A DNA stretch of 34,330 nucleotides from an uncultured Candidatus Melainabacteria bacterium (GCA_934777245.1 CAKVND010000018.1:1-34330); one strand, 5' to 3'; positions 1 through 8,097 are shown, counted from the first letter of the stretch. Numbers and translations are program-made. The notes: generated by a model not told the origin, from the letters alone.

Positions 1-6
1 TTTCGT

Positions 7-69
7 CTTACGTATATATAAAGTATTTCAAAAAAAGTAAATTTCAATCGAGAGAAGGTTTGTTACAAA
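7..69 (-). promoter_or_regulatory. Promoter region of a gene beyond the left edge
   Basis: Read leftwards, an exact 11-bp palindrome TTTGTAACAAA (59-69) is followed after 30 bases by a block AAATACTTTATAT (16-28) that runs on as ATACGTAAG to position 7. The same block with the same 30-base gap occurs at 19630-19691 and 31300-31362, each just ahead of a start codon. The start codon served here must lie left of position 1. The block includes a -10-like TATAT stretch; the palindrome would be an upstream activator site. Which sigma factor or activator reads it is not known. Confidence 0.6.
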
Positions 70-133
70 ACTTAATATTTAAAAATTTAGATTAGAAAAG
101 TATTCTCTTATTATTACTGAATTACGGGCTTGT

Positions 134-195
134 TTTGTAACAAATTGTAAATCTTACCTCAAATTTATTAAAGTTTTTAGAAAAAGTGCCGATAT
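134..195 (+). promoter_or_regulatory. Sigma-28 (FliA)-type promoter with upstream TTTTGTAACAAA box
   Basis: TAAAGTTT (169-176) and GCCGATAT (188-195) are separated by exactly 11 bases. The known FliA consensus is TAAAGTTT-N11-GCCGATAA, so 15 of 16 consensus positions match. A palindromic TTTGTAACAAA lies at 134-144. The start codon at 223 is 27 bases past the -10 element, which leaves room for a short leader carrying the ribosome site TGAGGTG (211-217). Confidence 0.75.
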
Positions 196-222
196 ACATT
201 ATATATCTAATGAGGTGTGTTT

Positions 223-693
223 ATGTCAAATTTCACAGTAAATGGAGTATATTCCTACACAAGTGCAAATATCTATTCTTATCTGGGTCGAGCACCGGTA
301 AATTCGACTTCACTTGAGCGTGCATTTGATGATTTCAATATTACTCCAACGGGTTCAACAGATGATTTGAAAAAACTAAACTCTGCGATGTATGAAGACT
401 ATTCAAAGCAGGTTCAGGAACAAATCGATAATCAGAACAGTCAGCAAAATATTCCTTGGGCAAGTGTTTGTGCTCAAATTGGAATTCAAGCGACAGGTGA
501 TTATGACAAAGACTATGCTGCTTTCAACAATGCTATTCAGTTATTAAGTCAAAGTGCAATTGACGGTCAAGCAATGACTTATTTTGCGACATTAAAAACA
601 GAAGCATCACAGGCGTTTGGTTTATCAAACAAACCGTCAACTCAGGATGCGCCGATATCTTATCAAGCTTATCAAGCGCAATTCTTGTACTAG
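223..693 (+). CDS. Lineage-specific protein of unknown function, sigma-28-type promoter
   Basis: I do not recognise this 156-residue protein. The ATG at 223 is chosen over the in-frame GTG at 217 because TGAGGTG at 211-217 is well placed for it and overlaps the GTG. There is no signal peptide or membrane segment; composition is rich in Gln, Asn, Tyr and Ser, as in exported surface or secreted proteins. A short motif appears twice: FNITPTGSTDD and IGIQATGDYDKD, each followed by an Ala-rich helix, which suggests an internal duplication. The promoter at 169-195 matches the FliA consensus almost perfectly, so expression with flagellar or flagellum-derived export genes is likely. It stands alone: the neighbour on the right has its own promoter. 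Confidence 0.8.
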   Translation: MSNFTVNGVYSYTSANIYSYLGRAPVNSTSLERAFDDFNITPTGSTDDLKKLNSAMYEDYSKQVQEQIDNQNSQQNIPWASVCAQIGIQATGDYDKDYAAFNNAIQLLSQSAIDGQAMTYFATLKTEASQAFGLSNKPSTQDAPISYQAYQAQFLY

Positions 694-731
694 ATTTGGG
701 CGGTTGAGAGAGCTAATGGTTCAGCCGCCTT

Positions 732-760
732 TTGGAAAAACTACATCCTTATGGTATAAT
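732..760 (+). promoter_or_regulatory. Sigma-70-type promoter for the SDR gene
   Basis: TTGGAA (732-737), a 17-base spacer and a perfect TATAAT (755-760). The ribosome site AGGA (768-771) and ATG (780) follow directly, so the leader would be only about 13 bases. Confidence 0.6.
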
Positions 761-779
761 CGCCATGAGGATTTTTATT

Positions 780-1478
780 ATGAATATACTTGTAACCGGC
801 GCAAGTCGAGGAATTGGAAAGGCTATCGCAAATAAATTAATTGCAGAAGGACATGAAGTTTTTGTTTCTGCAAGAAATGAAGAATTGTTAAAAACTTATA
901 AAAATTATTGTGTTTGTGATTTGGCGACTGAAATTGAAAAATTAGGCGAATTTATTGAAGTTAATAATATTGATATTTTGGTAAATAATGCCGGCGAATA
1001 TATTTATTCTTCAATAGAAAATATGACATTTCCACAAATTGAACATATTACGAAAGTGAATTTTGAAGCGCCTCTTTACTTAATTTCTAAAGCAGTTCCT
1101 TATATGAAATCTAAAAAATGGGGTAGGATTGTAAATATCGGTTCAATTAGTGGAGTGATGGGTGAGGCTAATGCAAGTTTATATTCAGCAACAAAATCCG
1201 GTTTATTCGGTGCTACTAAAGCGTTAGCGTTAGAACTTGCGGAATATGGAATTACTGTTAATACGATAAATCCTGGTTGGGTTGATACAGAAATGGGTAA
1301 CACTTCAGCTGATGAAGGGGAATTCACAAAAGATGAGATTGTAGAATGCATTCCACAAAGAAGATTTGTTGTTCCTGATGAAATTGCCGGTATGGTTAAA
1401 TATTTAATTTCAGAAGATGCAAAAGGGGTGACGGGGCAAGCAATAAACTTATGCGCCGGCTTGACTTGCGGATGCTAA
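780..1478 (+). CDS. Short-chain dehydrogenase/reductase (SDR, FabG-like)
   Basis: A 232-residue classical SDR with a Rossmann fold. The cofactor motif TGASRGIG is at residues 6-13, the structural NNAG at 69-72, the catalytic serine near 122-124 (GSIS), and the YSATK active site at Y135/K139. PGWVDTEM (165-172) follows the usual pattern after the active site. It should oxidise or reduce a hydroxyl/keto substrate with NAD(P)H; the substrate cannot be told. The start at 780 is chosen because MNILVTGASRGIG begins the fold directly and AGGA lies 8 bases upstream; earlier in-frame starts would overlap the promoter. Unusual: the C terminus ends LCAGLTCGC with three cysteines, more than typical FabG. 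A FabG role in fatty acid synthesis is possible but no fab genes are nearby. Confidence 0.9.
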   Translation: MNILVTGASRGIGKAIANKLIAEGHEVFVSARNEELLKTYKNYCVCDLATEIEKLGEFIEVNNIDILVNNAGEYIYSSIENMTFPQIEHITKVNFEAPLYLISKAVPYMKSKKWGRIVNIGSISGVMGEANASLYSATKSGLFGATKALALELAEYGITVNTINPGWVDTEMGNTSADEGEFTKDEIVECIPQRRFVVPDEIAGMVKYLISEDAKGVTGQAINLCAGLTCGC

Positions 1479-1503
1479 GCTTTTTCAGCGGACGCTCAAG
1501 TTT

Positions 1504-1543
1504 AATAAAAAAACAACCACTTTGGAATTCAAAATGGTTGTTT
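1504..1543 (-). terminator. Rho-independent terminator of the 1567-3639 gene
   Basis: AAACAACCA (1511-1519) pairs with TGGTTGTTT (1535-1543), extended by TTTG/CAAA inside with one mismatch. On the minus strand it is followed by a run of seven Ts. It probably also blocks readthrough from the SDR gene on the plus strand, where the T run is poorer. Confidence 0.75.
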
Positions 1544-1566
1544 GTATGTACACATTAGGTTTGCAA

Positions 1567-3639
1567 TTATACTGCTTGTTTTAATTCTTTTTGTACCGGT
1601 ATTTTAATTTCCGTTGTTTTTTGATTTTGCTGTTCTTGTGCCAATCTTCTTTTTTCAGCTTTTCTTGCGTTAATCTTATCACCAATTTTGTTTGCGATAG
1701 GAGTGATTGCAACCGGAACAACATATCTATAGATTAATGTAAATGTTACAAGGTCAGCCAAAATTCTTACACCATTTTTCTTTACACCTAAAGATTTTTC
1801 AATTTCTTTTGCTTTAGCTAGATTGCCTTCTAGTTTCGCAATATCTATATTATGCTGTTGTCTACCAGTAAAGCTGTATTCACGTCTCTTTATCCAGCCG
1901 TCTAATTTTGCATTTGCAAAATAAGCAGCTAATGTTGGGATAATAAAACCAAGAGTTTGGTTAACTGCCAATGTTCTACGCTTATCCGGATCAAGTTCTT
2001 TTTTGTTTAATGTTTGTTGAACATACATACCACTTGTAATAAAAGACCCTAATACAGTCATGTGCTGTGTTGCTCTACCTGGAAGTCTATTTATGTTATT
2101 TGTAAGTTTTGCAAGCCATTCTTGTTCCATTAAAGGTTTGCCGTAGTATTCGCCTAATTTTTTGATAAACCAATTAGGTTCTTTTTTGCCACCTTTAAAT
2201 GAAACATTTTCACTTTCTTTGTTTTCGATATTTTTATTATCATTTTGAACAGTAGCTTTTTGAAGTTCCGGCTTTTGTTCTGCAACTTTTTTCTTTTCTA
2301 AACCTAAGCAGTTTTTCAAAATCCATGGAATTAATGCTACAGTTGTCATTGCGATAGGAACTCTAAATGCTAAATCAGGGAAATAAGTTAAGAATTTGAA
2401 CAATACATTGTTGTTTTCATCCTGCTCATGCATTTTATCAGTAATCATTGTTCCTAATTTATCATTTTCGCCATTCTTTTGATATGTTCGGAATTTGTAA
2501 ACTTTTTCTTTTGGATCAAATCTTTTTGCGCCGGAAATTCGAGGACGATAATCTGCAAATGTTTCATATGGAGAAGCAACAAATGTTTCATCCAAATCTA
2601 ATTTCCATTGCTTACCGTCTACATCTTTCCATTTTCTAAAATCTACAACTTCACCTTTTTCATTGTAGACAGATTTGATGTCTAATTTGCCCAAGTTAGA
2701 GTCTTTAGAATCCTTGATTAAATCTGCAAAATATGATTTATCCATGTCTTTGAATAAGATTTGAGCATTATCGAATTCGCCTTCTTTTACAACCAAACCT
2801 AATCTTGACATATCAATTTTGTCATATAGTTTAGAACCGTCTTTTAAAACAACATCATTGAAGGATTTTCCTTTTTGAGATGCCCAATCAGCATCTACTT
2901 TCAAAATATTTTTAAATGTTTGTTCTGAAACATCACCAATTTGTTTAAATTCCGGAAGGTAAGAACAGTTTTTAATTTCTTGACAGAACTGTCTACCATC
3001 AAGGTTTTTCCACATATCAATATCTAATCTCTTACCGTTAGCACTAATGGACTTGAGGTCTAGTTGTGGATGGAAACGTTTTAGAGTTTTTTCACTCATG
3101 TTCTTCCACAGATTTTTTCTCACATAGTCAGCACCACCTTTGAAAGGTGCAGTTAATGCAAACGCTGTTATAAATCCAACTGTACCAGATGCTAAGGTAT
3201 GACCCATTGCATATTTATTATTAATTTTTGTGTTTTCGTCTTTTGCCGGTAGTGCTCCAATAGTAGCTGCACGCAACATACAAGCCACTGCTGCAATTGT
3301 TGCTGTCGCTAAAATTTCGTTATTAGCAAAGTTTAATATTTTATTTAAAAGAGGACTGTCATTTAAACTGTCCCCCTTTTTCATCTTAGGTTGACTTGTT
3401 TTTGGAATATCGCCAACCACTTTTTTACTTACTTTAAAAATTTTCTTCGCGTTTTCTACAGTAGGTCCTTTTTTGCCCTTAAATGACACTCCACCCTCAA
3501 ACGAGTCTGGCTGGTCATAAAGGTTTTGCTTTCTCATTTGCTCTGAATAATTTGATCTAATCTCAGGGATAGTAACATTGTCGGTTGATTGTTTTCTCAC
3601 TTTGGAGATTAGATTTTGCGTTGTATGAATGTTCATCAT
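1567..3639 (-). CDS. Large membrane-associated protein with FKGK motif, unknown function
   Basis: About 690 residues, family not recognised. Start taken at the ATG at 3639, with GGA 5-7 bases upstream; the next ATG (3636) is equally possible. Residue numbers here count from a TTG three codons earlier. An N-terminal polar stretch leads to GVSFKGKKG (53-61), and a second copy, NVSFKGGKK, occurs at 481-489, so the protein may be two FKG-headed modules. Hydrophobic segments lie near 112-133, 150-170, 428-445, 563-580 and 628-652, with a long polar region (180-415) between; the C terminus is highly charged. It probably sits in a membrane. A similar FKGK motif starts the unrelated protein at 26259-27467, suggesting a lineage-specific sorting or processing tag. 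The region upstream holds a TTGTAACAAA box (3716-3726). Confidence 0.8.
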   Translation of the reverse strand: MMNIHTTQNLISKVRKQSTDNVTIPEIRSNYSEQMRKQNLYDQPDSFEGGVSFKGKKGPTVENAKKIFKVSKKVVGDIPKTSQPKMKKGDSLNDSPLLNKILNFANNEILATATIAAVACMLRAATIGALPAKDENTKINNKYAMGHTLASGTVGFITAFALTAPFKGGADYVRKNLWKNMSEKTLKRFHPQLDLKSISANGKRLDIDMWKNLDGRQFCQEIKNCSYLPEFKQIGDVSEQTFKNILKVDADWASQKGKSFNDVVLKDGSKLYDKIDMSRLGLVVKEGEFDNAQILFKDMDKSYFADLIKDSKDSNLGKLDIKSVYNEKGEVVDFRKWKDVDGKQWKLDLDETFVASPYETFADYRPRISGAKRFDPKEKVYKFRTYQKNGENDKLGTMITDKMHEQDENNNVLFKFLTYFPDLAFRVPIAMTTVALIPWILKNCLGLEKKKVAEQKPELQKATVQNDNKNIENKESENVSFKGGKKEPNWFIKKLGEYYGKPLMEQEWLAKLTNNINRLPGRATQHMTVLGSFITSGMYVQQTLNKKELDPDKRRTLAVNQTLGFIIPTLAAYFANAKLDGWIKRREYSFTGRQQHNIDIAKLEGNLAKAKEIEKSLGVKKNGVRILADLVTFTLIYRYVVPVAITPIANKIGDKINARKAEKRRLAQEQQNQKTTEIKIPVQKELKQAV

Positions 3640-3663
3640 AGTTTCCAATCTAAATTTATTGTC

Positions 3664-3726
3664 TACACATCTATCTTAAAACAAATCAAATTTATTTTTG
3701 CTAGTTTGTAAATAATTTGTTACAAT
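3664..3726 (-). promoter_or_regulatory. Candidate promoter with TTGTAACAAA box
   Basis: In gene orientation ATTGTAACAAA (3716-3726) lies 30 bases ahead of a region containing TAAGATAGATGTG, which aligns with the -10 part of the AAATACTTTATAT blocks seen at 7-28, 19671-19691 and 31300-31321 (shared ATA.ATGT). The first six block positions do not match, so this is a weaker member of the set. Confidence 0.4.
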
Positions 3727-3763
3727 TATTTTTACGTATACTTTTATCTTTATATTATTGTGA

Positions 3764-5263
3764 TTAAGAGCTCAATCGCTTTGTTAAACGATTAAATTCA
3801 TTAATTAAAAGATTTTTTTGCGGATAGTTTTCGATTAAATCCCATGGCAAAGTTTCATCAATATTATAACCGTTTATAGCTTTGGTAATATCAATATCTA
3901 AATCCTTGAGCGCTGATTTATATGCGCCGATTTTTCCAGCGCGCCTATAAACTTCTATAAGCAAAGGGGCTATTTCTGCTCCGGCTCTTGACAGAACAGT
4001 TTGCCAATAATCCCATTTTATACTGCAAAATTTCGCGCCAACACCAATCTTAGCAAGCGATTTTTCTAAATATTTTTGCTTCTTTTCTAAACTCTTTGTA
4101 TCTTCTCTCATGGACCATTGAAGCGGAGTTTGAGGTTTTGGAACAAAAGAAGAGAACGAAAACTCAATATTAAAACCTTTGTTTTCATTTTTTAGAATTT
4201 TAGCAAGTCTTAAAAACTCATCAATGTCTTCTTGAGTTTCGTTTGGAATTCCAATCATCGAATAAATTTTAAGCCCCTTTAATCCGTTTTCACGTGAAAT
4301 TTTTACGGCATTAAGAATTTGCTCTTCTTTTAAATTTTTGTTGATAAATTTTCTTAATCTTTCACTTGCGCTTTCTATCGCAATTGTGGAATGCTTTTGA
4401 CCACCCATAACAAGAGTTTGAACCATCTCAGGAGTTACTGAATCTGTTCTTAAAGAAGAAATTCCGAGTTGGATTTCTTCTCCATTTTCCATTTTTTCTT
4501 TCAAGTAATTCATTATGTCATTAAAGCGAGGATGTGCGCTGATTTGTGCACCTAATAATGCAATTTTATTTGTATGTTTTAAGCCCAAATCAATGGCTTC
4601 AATAATTTTTTCATACTCATAATGTCTAAATGGCAAATTAATGTATGAAGCGGTGCAAAAAGCGCATCTGTTCATACAGCCACGCGCAACTTCTATAATA
4701 AAAGTATCTTTAAAATAGCTTTTTTCGCTCAAAATTGGTGTGTAAATTACATTATTAAGTTTTGCAGTGTATTTTTTTACAGGTTTTTCTGGAATATAAA
4801 TTCCCTCGACGTCCTCAAGCAGTTTTAGAGCTGTTTTTTTATCGTTATTTTTGATGATTTCAAGGACTTTAATAAAACAATCTTCGCCATCACCAATCAT
4901 CATAAAATCGAAAAATTCTTCATAAGGTCTTGGGTTTGTTGTTAAAACAGGTCCCCCGGCAAAGATTAACGGAGAATTTTCATCACGTTCTTTTCTTGAA
5001 AATGGAATATTCAGTTTTTCTAATATTTCAAAAACACCCATAAAATCAAAGTCAAACGACATTGAAAAAGCCATTGCACCAAAATTTTTTATATTTGGAA
5101 TATTATCTGTTGAAATTCTTGTTGCGTTAATCCCTTCTTGCATATCAGCTAATTTGTATAGCCAAAGATATCCAAGAGATGCCAACGCAAATTCTTCAAT
5201 AGCAGGATATGCCATCAAAAAATTAAAATTGCCGTTTGTTTTTGTGTATAAATATTTTTCCAT
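3764..5263 (-). CDS. B12-binding-like/radical SAM protein
   Basis: A 499-residue radical SAM enzyme. The [4Fe-4S] motif RGCMNRCAFC has cysteines at 196, 200 and 203. The preceding ~180 residues resemble the Rossmann-like domain that precedes radical SAM barrels in the B12-binding class (LMAYPAIEEFALASLGYLWL, GGPVLTTNPRPYEEFFDF, IGDGE), without a DxHxxG cobalamin motif that I can see. IAIESASERLRKFINK and GLKIYSMIGIPNETQEDI are typical barrel segments. The reaction is unknown; related proteins act on methylthiolation or lipid/cofactor substrates. Its ATG follows the stop codon of the AI-2E gene after one base and has no ribosome site of its own, so translation is probably coupled. Confidence 0.85.
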   Translation of the reverse strand: MEKYLYTKTNGNFNFLMAYPAIEEFALASLGYLWLYKLADMQEGINATRISTDNIPNIKNFGAMAFSMSFDFDFMGVFEILEKLNIPFSRKERDENSPLIFAGGPVLTTNPRPYEEFFDFMMIGDGEDCFIKVLEIIKNNDKKTALKLLEDVEGIYIPEKPVKKYTAKLNNVIYTPILSEKSYFKDTFIIEVARGCMNRCAFCTASYINLPFRHYEYEKIIEAIDLGLKHTNKIALLGAQISAHPRFNDIMNYLKEKMENGEEIQLGISSLRTDSVTPEMVQTLVMGGQKHSTIAIESASERLRKFINKNLKEEQILNAVKISRENGLKGLKIYSMIGIPNETQEDIDEFLRLAKILKNENKGFNIEFSFSSFVPKPQTPLQWSMREDTKSLEKKQKYLEKSLAKIGVGAKFCSIKWDYWQTVLSRAGAEIAPLLIEVYRRAGKIGAYKSALKDLDIDITKAINGYNIDETLPWDLIENYPQKNLLINEFNRLTKRLSS

Positions 5264-5264
5264 G

Positions 5265-6290
5265 CTAGTTTACATTCTTTATATAAAGTTCTTCAATCAA
5301 AACGCAAACAGTTGCTGCAATTGCAGGTGCGAACACAACGCCAATTACGCCTAAATATTGTGCTGTTACAAACAAGAAGAAGTAAATAATTAGCGGGTGC
5401 AAATCCAAGAATTTTGAAAAGATGTAAGGTCTGACAAAATTATTTTCAGCCCATTGAGCAATTGCAAAAACTACAACAATAAAGAATAAAGTTACAGCAC
5501 CCATTTTATAAGATGCTAAAAGCATTATAATAAGTGCAATTGCAGGGCCGACAACCGGAATTAAATCTAAAACAGAAGTCAACAGGCCAAGTAAAATCGC
5601 ATAATCGACTTTCAAAATCAAAAGCCCGATTGTCATAATAATTCCAACACTTGCAATTGTTACCAATTGAGCGATTACATATCCGCCGATTTTTTGAGAA
5701 ATAGAATCAAGAATTTCTTCTGCTCTTACCTTCATTTCTTTAGGGAAAAGACTCATATAAGTTTTTCTGACAGCTTCTTTATCCGCCATAAAATAATAAA
5801 CAATGATACAACCTGCAAAGAAGTAAATCAAAGCAGTTGCAAGCCCCATGCTTGCGTTAATGGAAGTATTTACAAAATTCGTTGTGACACCGGATGCGGA
5901 AGCTATAATTTCACCAAAATCAACAGAACCTTGTAATGAGTTTTGAACAAGCGGAATGTTCATTAGAAAATTTTTAACCGCATCAATGTGTTCAGGTATT
6001 GCTTGTAAAAAAGCTTTTATCTGATGTCCTGCCATGCCACCGATTGGAATAACGAATAAAGAAAGAGTTAAAAGACCTCCCCCAAGAACTAAAGCAGATG
6101 CCAGCGGACGCTTCATTTTCTTTTCTAATTTATCAACTATAGGGTTGAGTGAGCATGCAACTACATAAGAGGCGAAAAATAAAATTGCAATATCTTTAAT
6201 TTTGGTTATAAAAACCAAAAACAAAATCGCAATTATAAAGAAAATAATATTCTTTACTGTTATGTATTTTTTTACGAACATGTCAAACAT
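5265..6290 (-). CDS. AI-2E family (PerM/TqsA-like) membrane transporter
   Basis: 341 residues with about eight hydrophobic segments (roughly 13-30, 33-50, 64-85, 147-168, 203-225, 231-260, 264-282, 298-325) and a long soluble stretch at 88-145, the family's usual layout. DLIPVVGPAIA (242-252) is the family signature. Members export autoinducer-2 or act as Na+(Li+)/H+ antiporters; the substrate here is not known. AGGAG stands 5-6 bases ahead of the ATG. It is the first gene of a two-gene unit with the radical SAM gene. Confidence 0.88.
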   Translation of the reverse strand: MFDMFVKKYITVKNIIFFIIAILFLVFITKIKDIAILFFASYVVACSLNPIVDKLEKKMKRPLASALVLGGGLLTLSLFVIPIGGMAGHQIKAFLQAIPEHIDAVKNFLMNIPLVQNSLQGSVDFGEIIASASGVTTNFVNTSINASMGLATALIYFFAGCIIVYYFMADKEAVRKTYMSLFPKEMKVRAEEILDSISQKIGGYVIAQLVTIASVGIIMTIGLLILKVDYAILLGLLTSVLDLIPVVGPAIALIIMLLASYKMGAVTLFFIVVVFAIAQWAENNFVRPYIFSKFLDLHPLIIYFFLFVTAQYLGVIGVVFAPAIAATVCVLIEELYIKNVN

Positions 6291-6354
6291 AGTTGCTCCT
6301 TCTATTTTGTGGTGAGAACTGCTGGCGCTTTTTCCACCTTACAGTTTTGAATAG

Positions 6355-6510
6355 CCCACTCTCCTTGGGAGAGGGTAGAATTTCAAGTTGAGCAGTGCGA
6401 AACTTAGAAATTCGGGTGAGGGTTTAATCCTCTGTAGTTTTTGTTGGGCAAGTATACCCAACCTACTATATTTCTCCTCACTCCTTATGGGAGAAGGGTT
6501 AGGGGAAATT
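6355..6510. repeat. Intergenic palindromic repeats (A-type copy 1 plus flanking arm)
   Basis: The A-type unit (6355-6425) has a small hairpin ACTCTCC-TTGGGAGAG, then GAATTTCAAG ... CTTAGAAATTC forming an inverted repeat, then GGGTGAGGG. Related copies lie at 8098-8170, 11708-11778 (inverted) and 13847-13915. A second arm, ACTCC-TTATGGGAG-AAGGG (6480-6501), follows. The whole 6291-6576 gap holds no gene; the short open frame across it is repeat sequence. Confidence 0.75.
6436..6463. repeat. Short hairpin repeat (copy 1 of 2)
   Basis: AGTTTTTGTTGGGCAAGTAT followed by ACCCAACC contains the stem GTTGGG/CCCAAC. A near-identical copy (two base changes) lies at 17878-17904, between nifU and nifS. 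Confidence 0.6.
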
Positions 6511-6576
6511 TCACATAAACCCACCTTAACCTCTCAGACAATTTTAACATAAAACCAATTATGATAAAATAATTGC

Positions 6577-7359
6577 ATGGATAATTTATTAGAGATTAAA
6601 AATCTTACCGTTGAGTATAAAAGCATAAAAAACGAAGTCGCTTCAACGGTTACAGCTGTAAAAAATGTTTCATTAAACATCAAACAAGGTGAAATTTATG
6701 CTCTTGCAGGTGAATCCGGTTGTGGAAAATCTACGCTTTCAAAGGCCGTTACAAAGCTTGTAAAACCGATAAGTGGCGAGATTTTGTTTGAAGGCAAAAA
6801 CATTTTTGAACAAACAAAAGAAGAAAAGAAGCTTTATCCAACCAGCGTTCAAATGGTATTTCAAAATCCTTATTCAAGCTTGAATCCTAAAATGAAAATT
6901 GGCGAAACTTTGCAAGAACCTCTGGATATCAATACAAATTTTTCTAAATCAAGAAAAAAAGCGGTTGTAATGGATGTTTTAGAAGAAGTAGGTTTGACGG
7001 ATGATGTTTTAGCTCGTTATCCTCATGAATTTTCGGGTGGACAAAGACAGAGAATTGCAATCGCCAGAGCTTTAATTTTAAATCCAAAACTTTTAATTGC
7101 AGATGAGCCTGTAAGTGCACTAGATGCAAGTATTCAAGCTCAAATCATTAATTTAATGAAAGAATTGAAAAAAGAAAGAAATTTGACAATTCTGTTTATT
7201 TCTCATGATTTAAGCGTCATAAAATATTTAGCTGATAGAGTCGGAATAATGTATTTCGGCGAATTGATAGAAGAAAATACTAATAGTATGATTTTCAATT
7301 ATCCGAAAGAAGATTATACTAAAATACTTTTGAATTCTGCTCCAATATTACAAAAATAA
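6577..7359 (+). CDS. Oligopeptide/dipeptide-type ABC transporter ATPase (OppF/DppF-like)
   Basis: 260 residues with all ABC motifs: Walker A GESGCGKST (45-53), Q-loop FQNP (95-98), signature FSGGQ (152-156), Walker B LLIADEP (172-178) and switch histidine H210. QNPYSSLNPKMKIGETL and EPVSALDASIQAQIINL are characteristic of the Opp/Dpp/nickel subfamily. It lacks most of the C-terminal extension that full OppF proteins carry (usually ~320 aa). No permease, binding protein or partner OppD lies in the window, so partners must be encoded elsewhere. No ribosome site is visible and -10-like sequence (TATGAT, TAAAAT at 6560-6570) runs up to the ATG, so the mRNA may be leaderless or nearly so. Confidence 0.88.
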   Translation: MDNLLEIKNLTVEYKSIKNEVASTVTAVKNVSLNIKQGEIYALAGESGCGKSTLSKAVTKLVKPISGEILFEGKNIFEQTKEEKKLYPTSVQMVFQNPYSSLNPKMKIGETLQEPLDINTNFSKSRKKAVVMDVLEEVGLTDDVLARYPHEFSGGQRQRIAIARALILNPKLLIADEPVSALDASIQAQIINLMKELKKERNLTILFISHDLSVIKYLADRVGIMYFGELIEENTNSMIFNYPKEDYTKILLNSAPILQK

Positions 7360-7440
7360 GTATAAAGAAGTGTGACAATTTAGTAAAATTGCAAAAAAAT
7401 CAATTGTTAAGAAAAAATAAACATTATCGCTGAATTTAAT

Positions 7441-7468
7441 TTGATACATTATAATTATCATATATAAT
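7441..7468 (+). promoter_or_regulatory. Sigma-70-type promoter of grpE
   Basis: TTGATA (7441-7446), a 16-base spacer and TATAAT (7463-7468), followed by the ribosome site AGGGGAG (7477-7483). No CIRCE operator was seen. Confidence 0.6.
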
Positions 7469-7492
7469 ATTATAGTAGGGGAGAAAATTATC

Positions 7493-8092
7493 ATGAAAAA
7501 TCCATTTAGTTCTGATAAGAATGAAGAAAAATTAAACAAAGAACAAGTTGAAGAAGTTGAAAATAAAGCTGATGAAGAAAAGGCTGTAGAAGAAGCTTCT
7601 GAGGAAACTGATAATAAAGAAGAAAAAGTAGAAAAAACAGAAGAAGTAAATCCGCTTCAAGAAAAATATGATGCATTGAATAATCAATATATAAGATTGG
7701 CTGCTGATTTTGATAATTATAGAAAACGTCAAGAACAAGAAAAAGAAGCGCTACTTAAATATGGTGCAGAAAATACTCTTAAAAAAATGATTGAGGTTCT
7801 TGATAACTTTGAAAGAGGTATTAAGGCAATCGAGACTGTTGAAGACTGTGAAAAAGTTAAAGAATGTTATCTTTTGGCATATAAAAACTTTACAGATGTT
7901 TTAACAAAAGCCGGATTGGAAACAATTAAGGCGGAAGGTGAAACTTTTGATCCTAATTTCCATGAAGCTGTAATGCAAACTCCAAGTTCTGAACATCCGG
8001 AACATACGATTATTGCAGAATTGCAAAAAGGTTATAAATTAGGTGATAAGGTGCTAAGACCTACACTAGTTAATGTTGCGACAGAGGGATAA
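7493..8092 (+). CDS. grpE: GrpE nucleotide exchange factor
   Basis: 199 residues, normal size. A very acidic, Lys/Glu-rich N-terminal region (1-58) precedes the coiled coil (LQEKYDALNNQYIRLAADFD) and DNYRKRQEQEKE, then the C-terminal beta-wing with FDPNFHEAVMQ and LRPTLVNVA, all hallmarks of GrpE. It releases ADP from DnaK in the cytoplasm so that the chaperone cycle can proceed. AGGGGAG lies 9 bases before the ATG. dnaJ follows after a 101-base gap that carries an A-type repeat; dnaK is not in the window. Confidence 0.96.
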   Translation: MKNPFSSDKNEEKLNKEQVEEVENKADEEKAVEEASEETDNKEEKVEKTEEVNPLQEKYDALNNQYIRLAADFDNYRKRQEQEKEALLKYGAENTLKKMIEVLDNFERGIKAIETVEDCEKVKECYLLAYKNFTDVLTKAGLETIKAEGETFDPNFHEAVMQTPSSEHPEHTIIAELQKGYKLGDKVLRPTLVNVATEG

Positions 8093-8097
8093 AACTC

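Noticed and set aside
59..144. NtcA or CRP-type site for the TTTTGTAACAAA boxes
   Set aside because: The boxes lack GTA-N8-TAC and TGTGA-N6-TCACA; a palindrome with a single central base pair does not fit either family.
1100..1351. Open frame opposite the SDR gene
   Set aside because: Antisense shadow of a well-supported enzyme; it does not resemble a protein family.
6339..6524. Open reading frame of 61 codons on the minus strand
   Set aside because: It lies wholly inside the A-type repeat and its flanks; the frame at 13704-13934 has similar peptide because it crosses another copy of the same repeat. Not a gene.
7360..7492. CIRCE heat-shock operator ahead of grpE
   Set aside because: No TTAGCACTC-N9-GAGTGCTAA-like inverted repeat is present.
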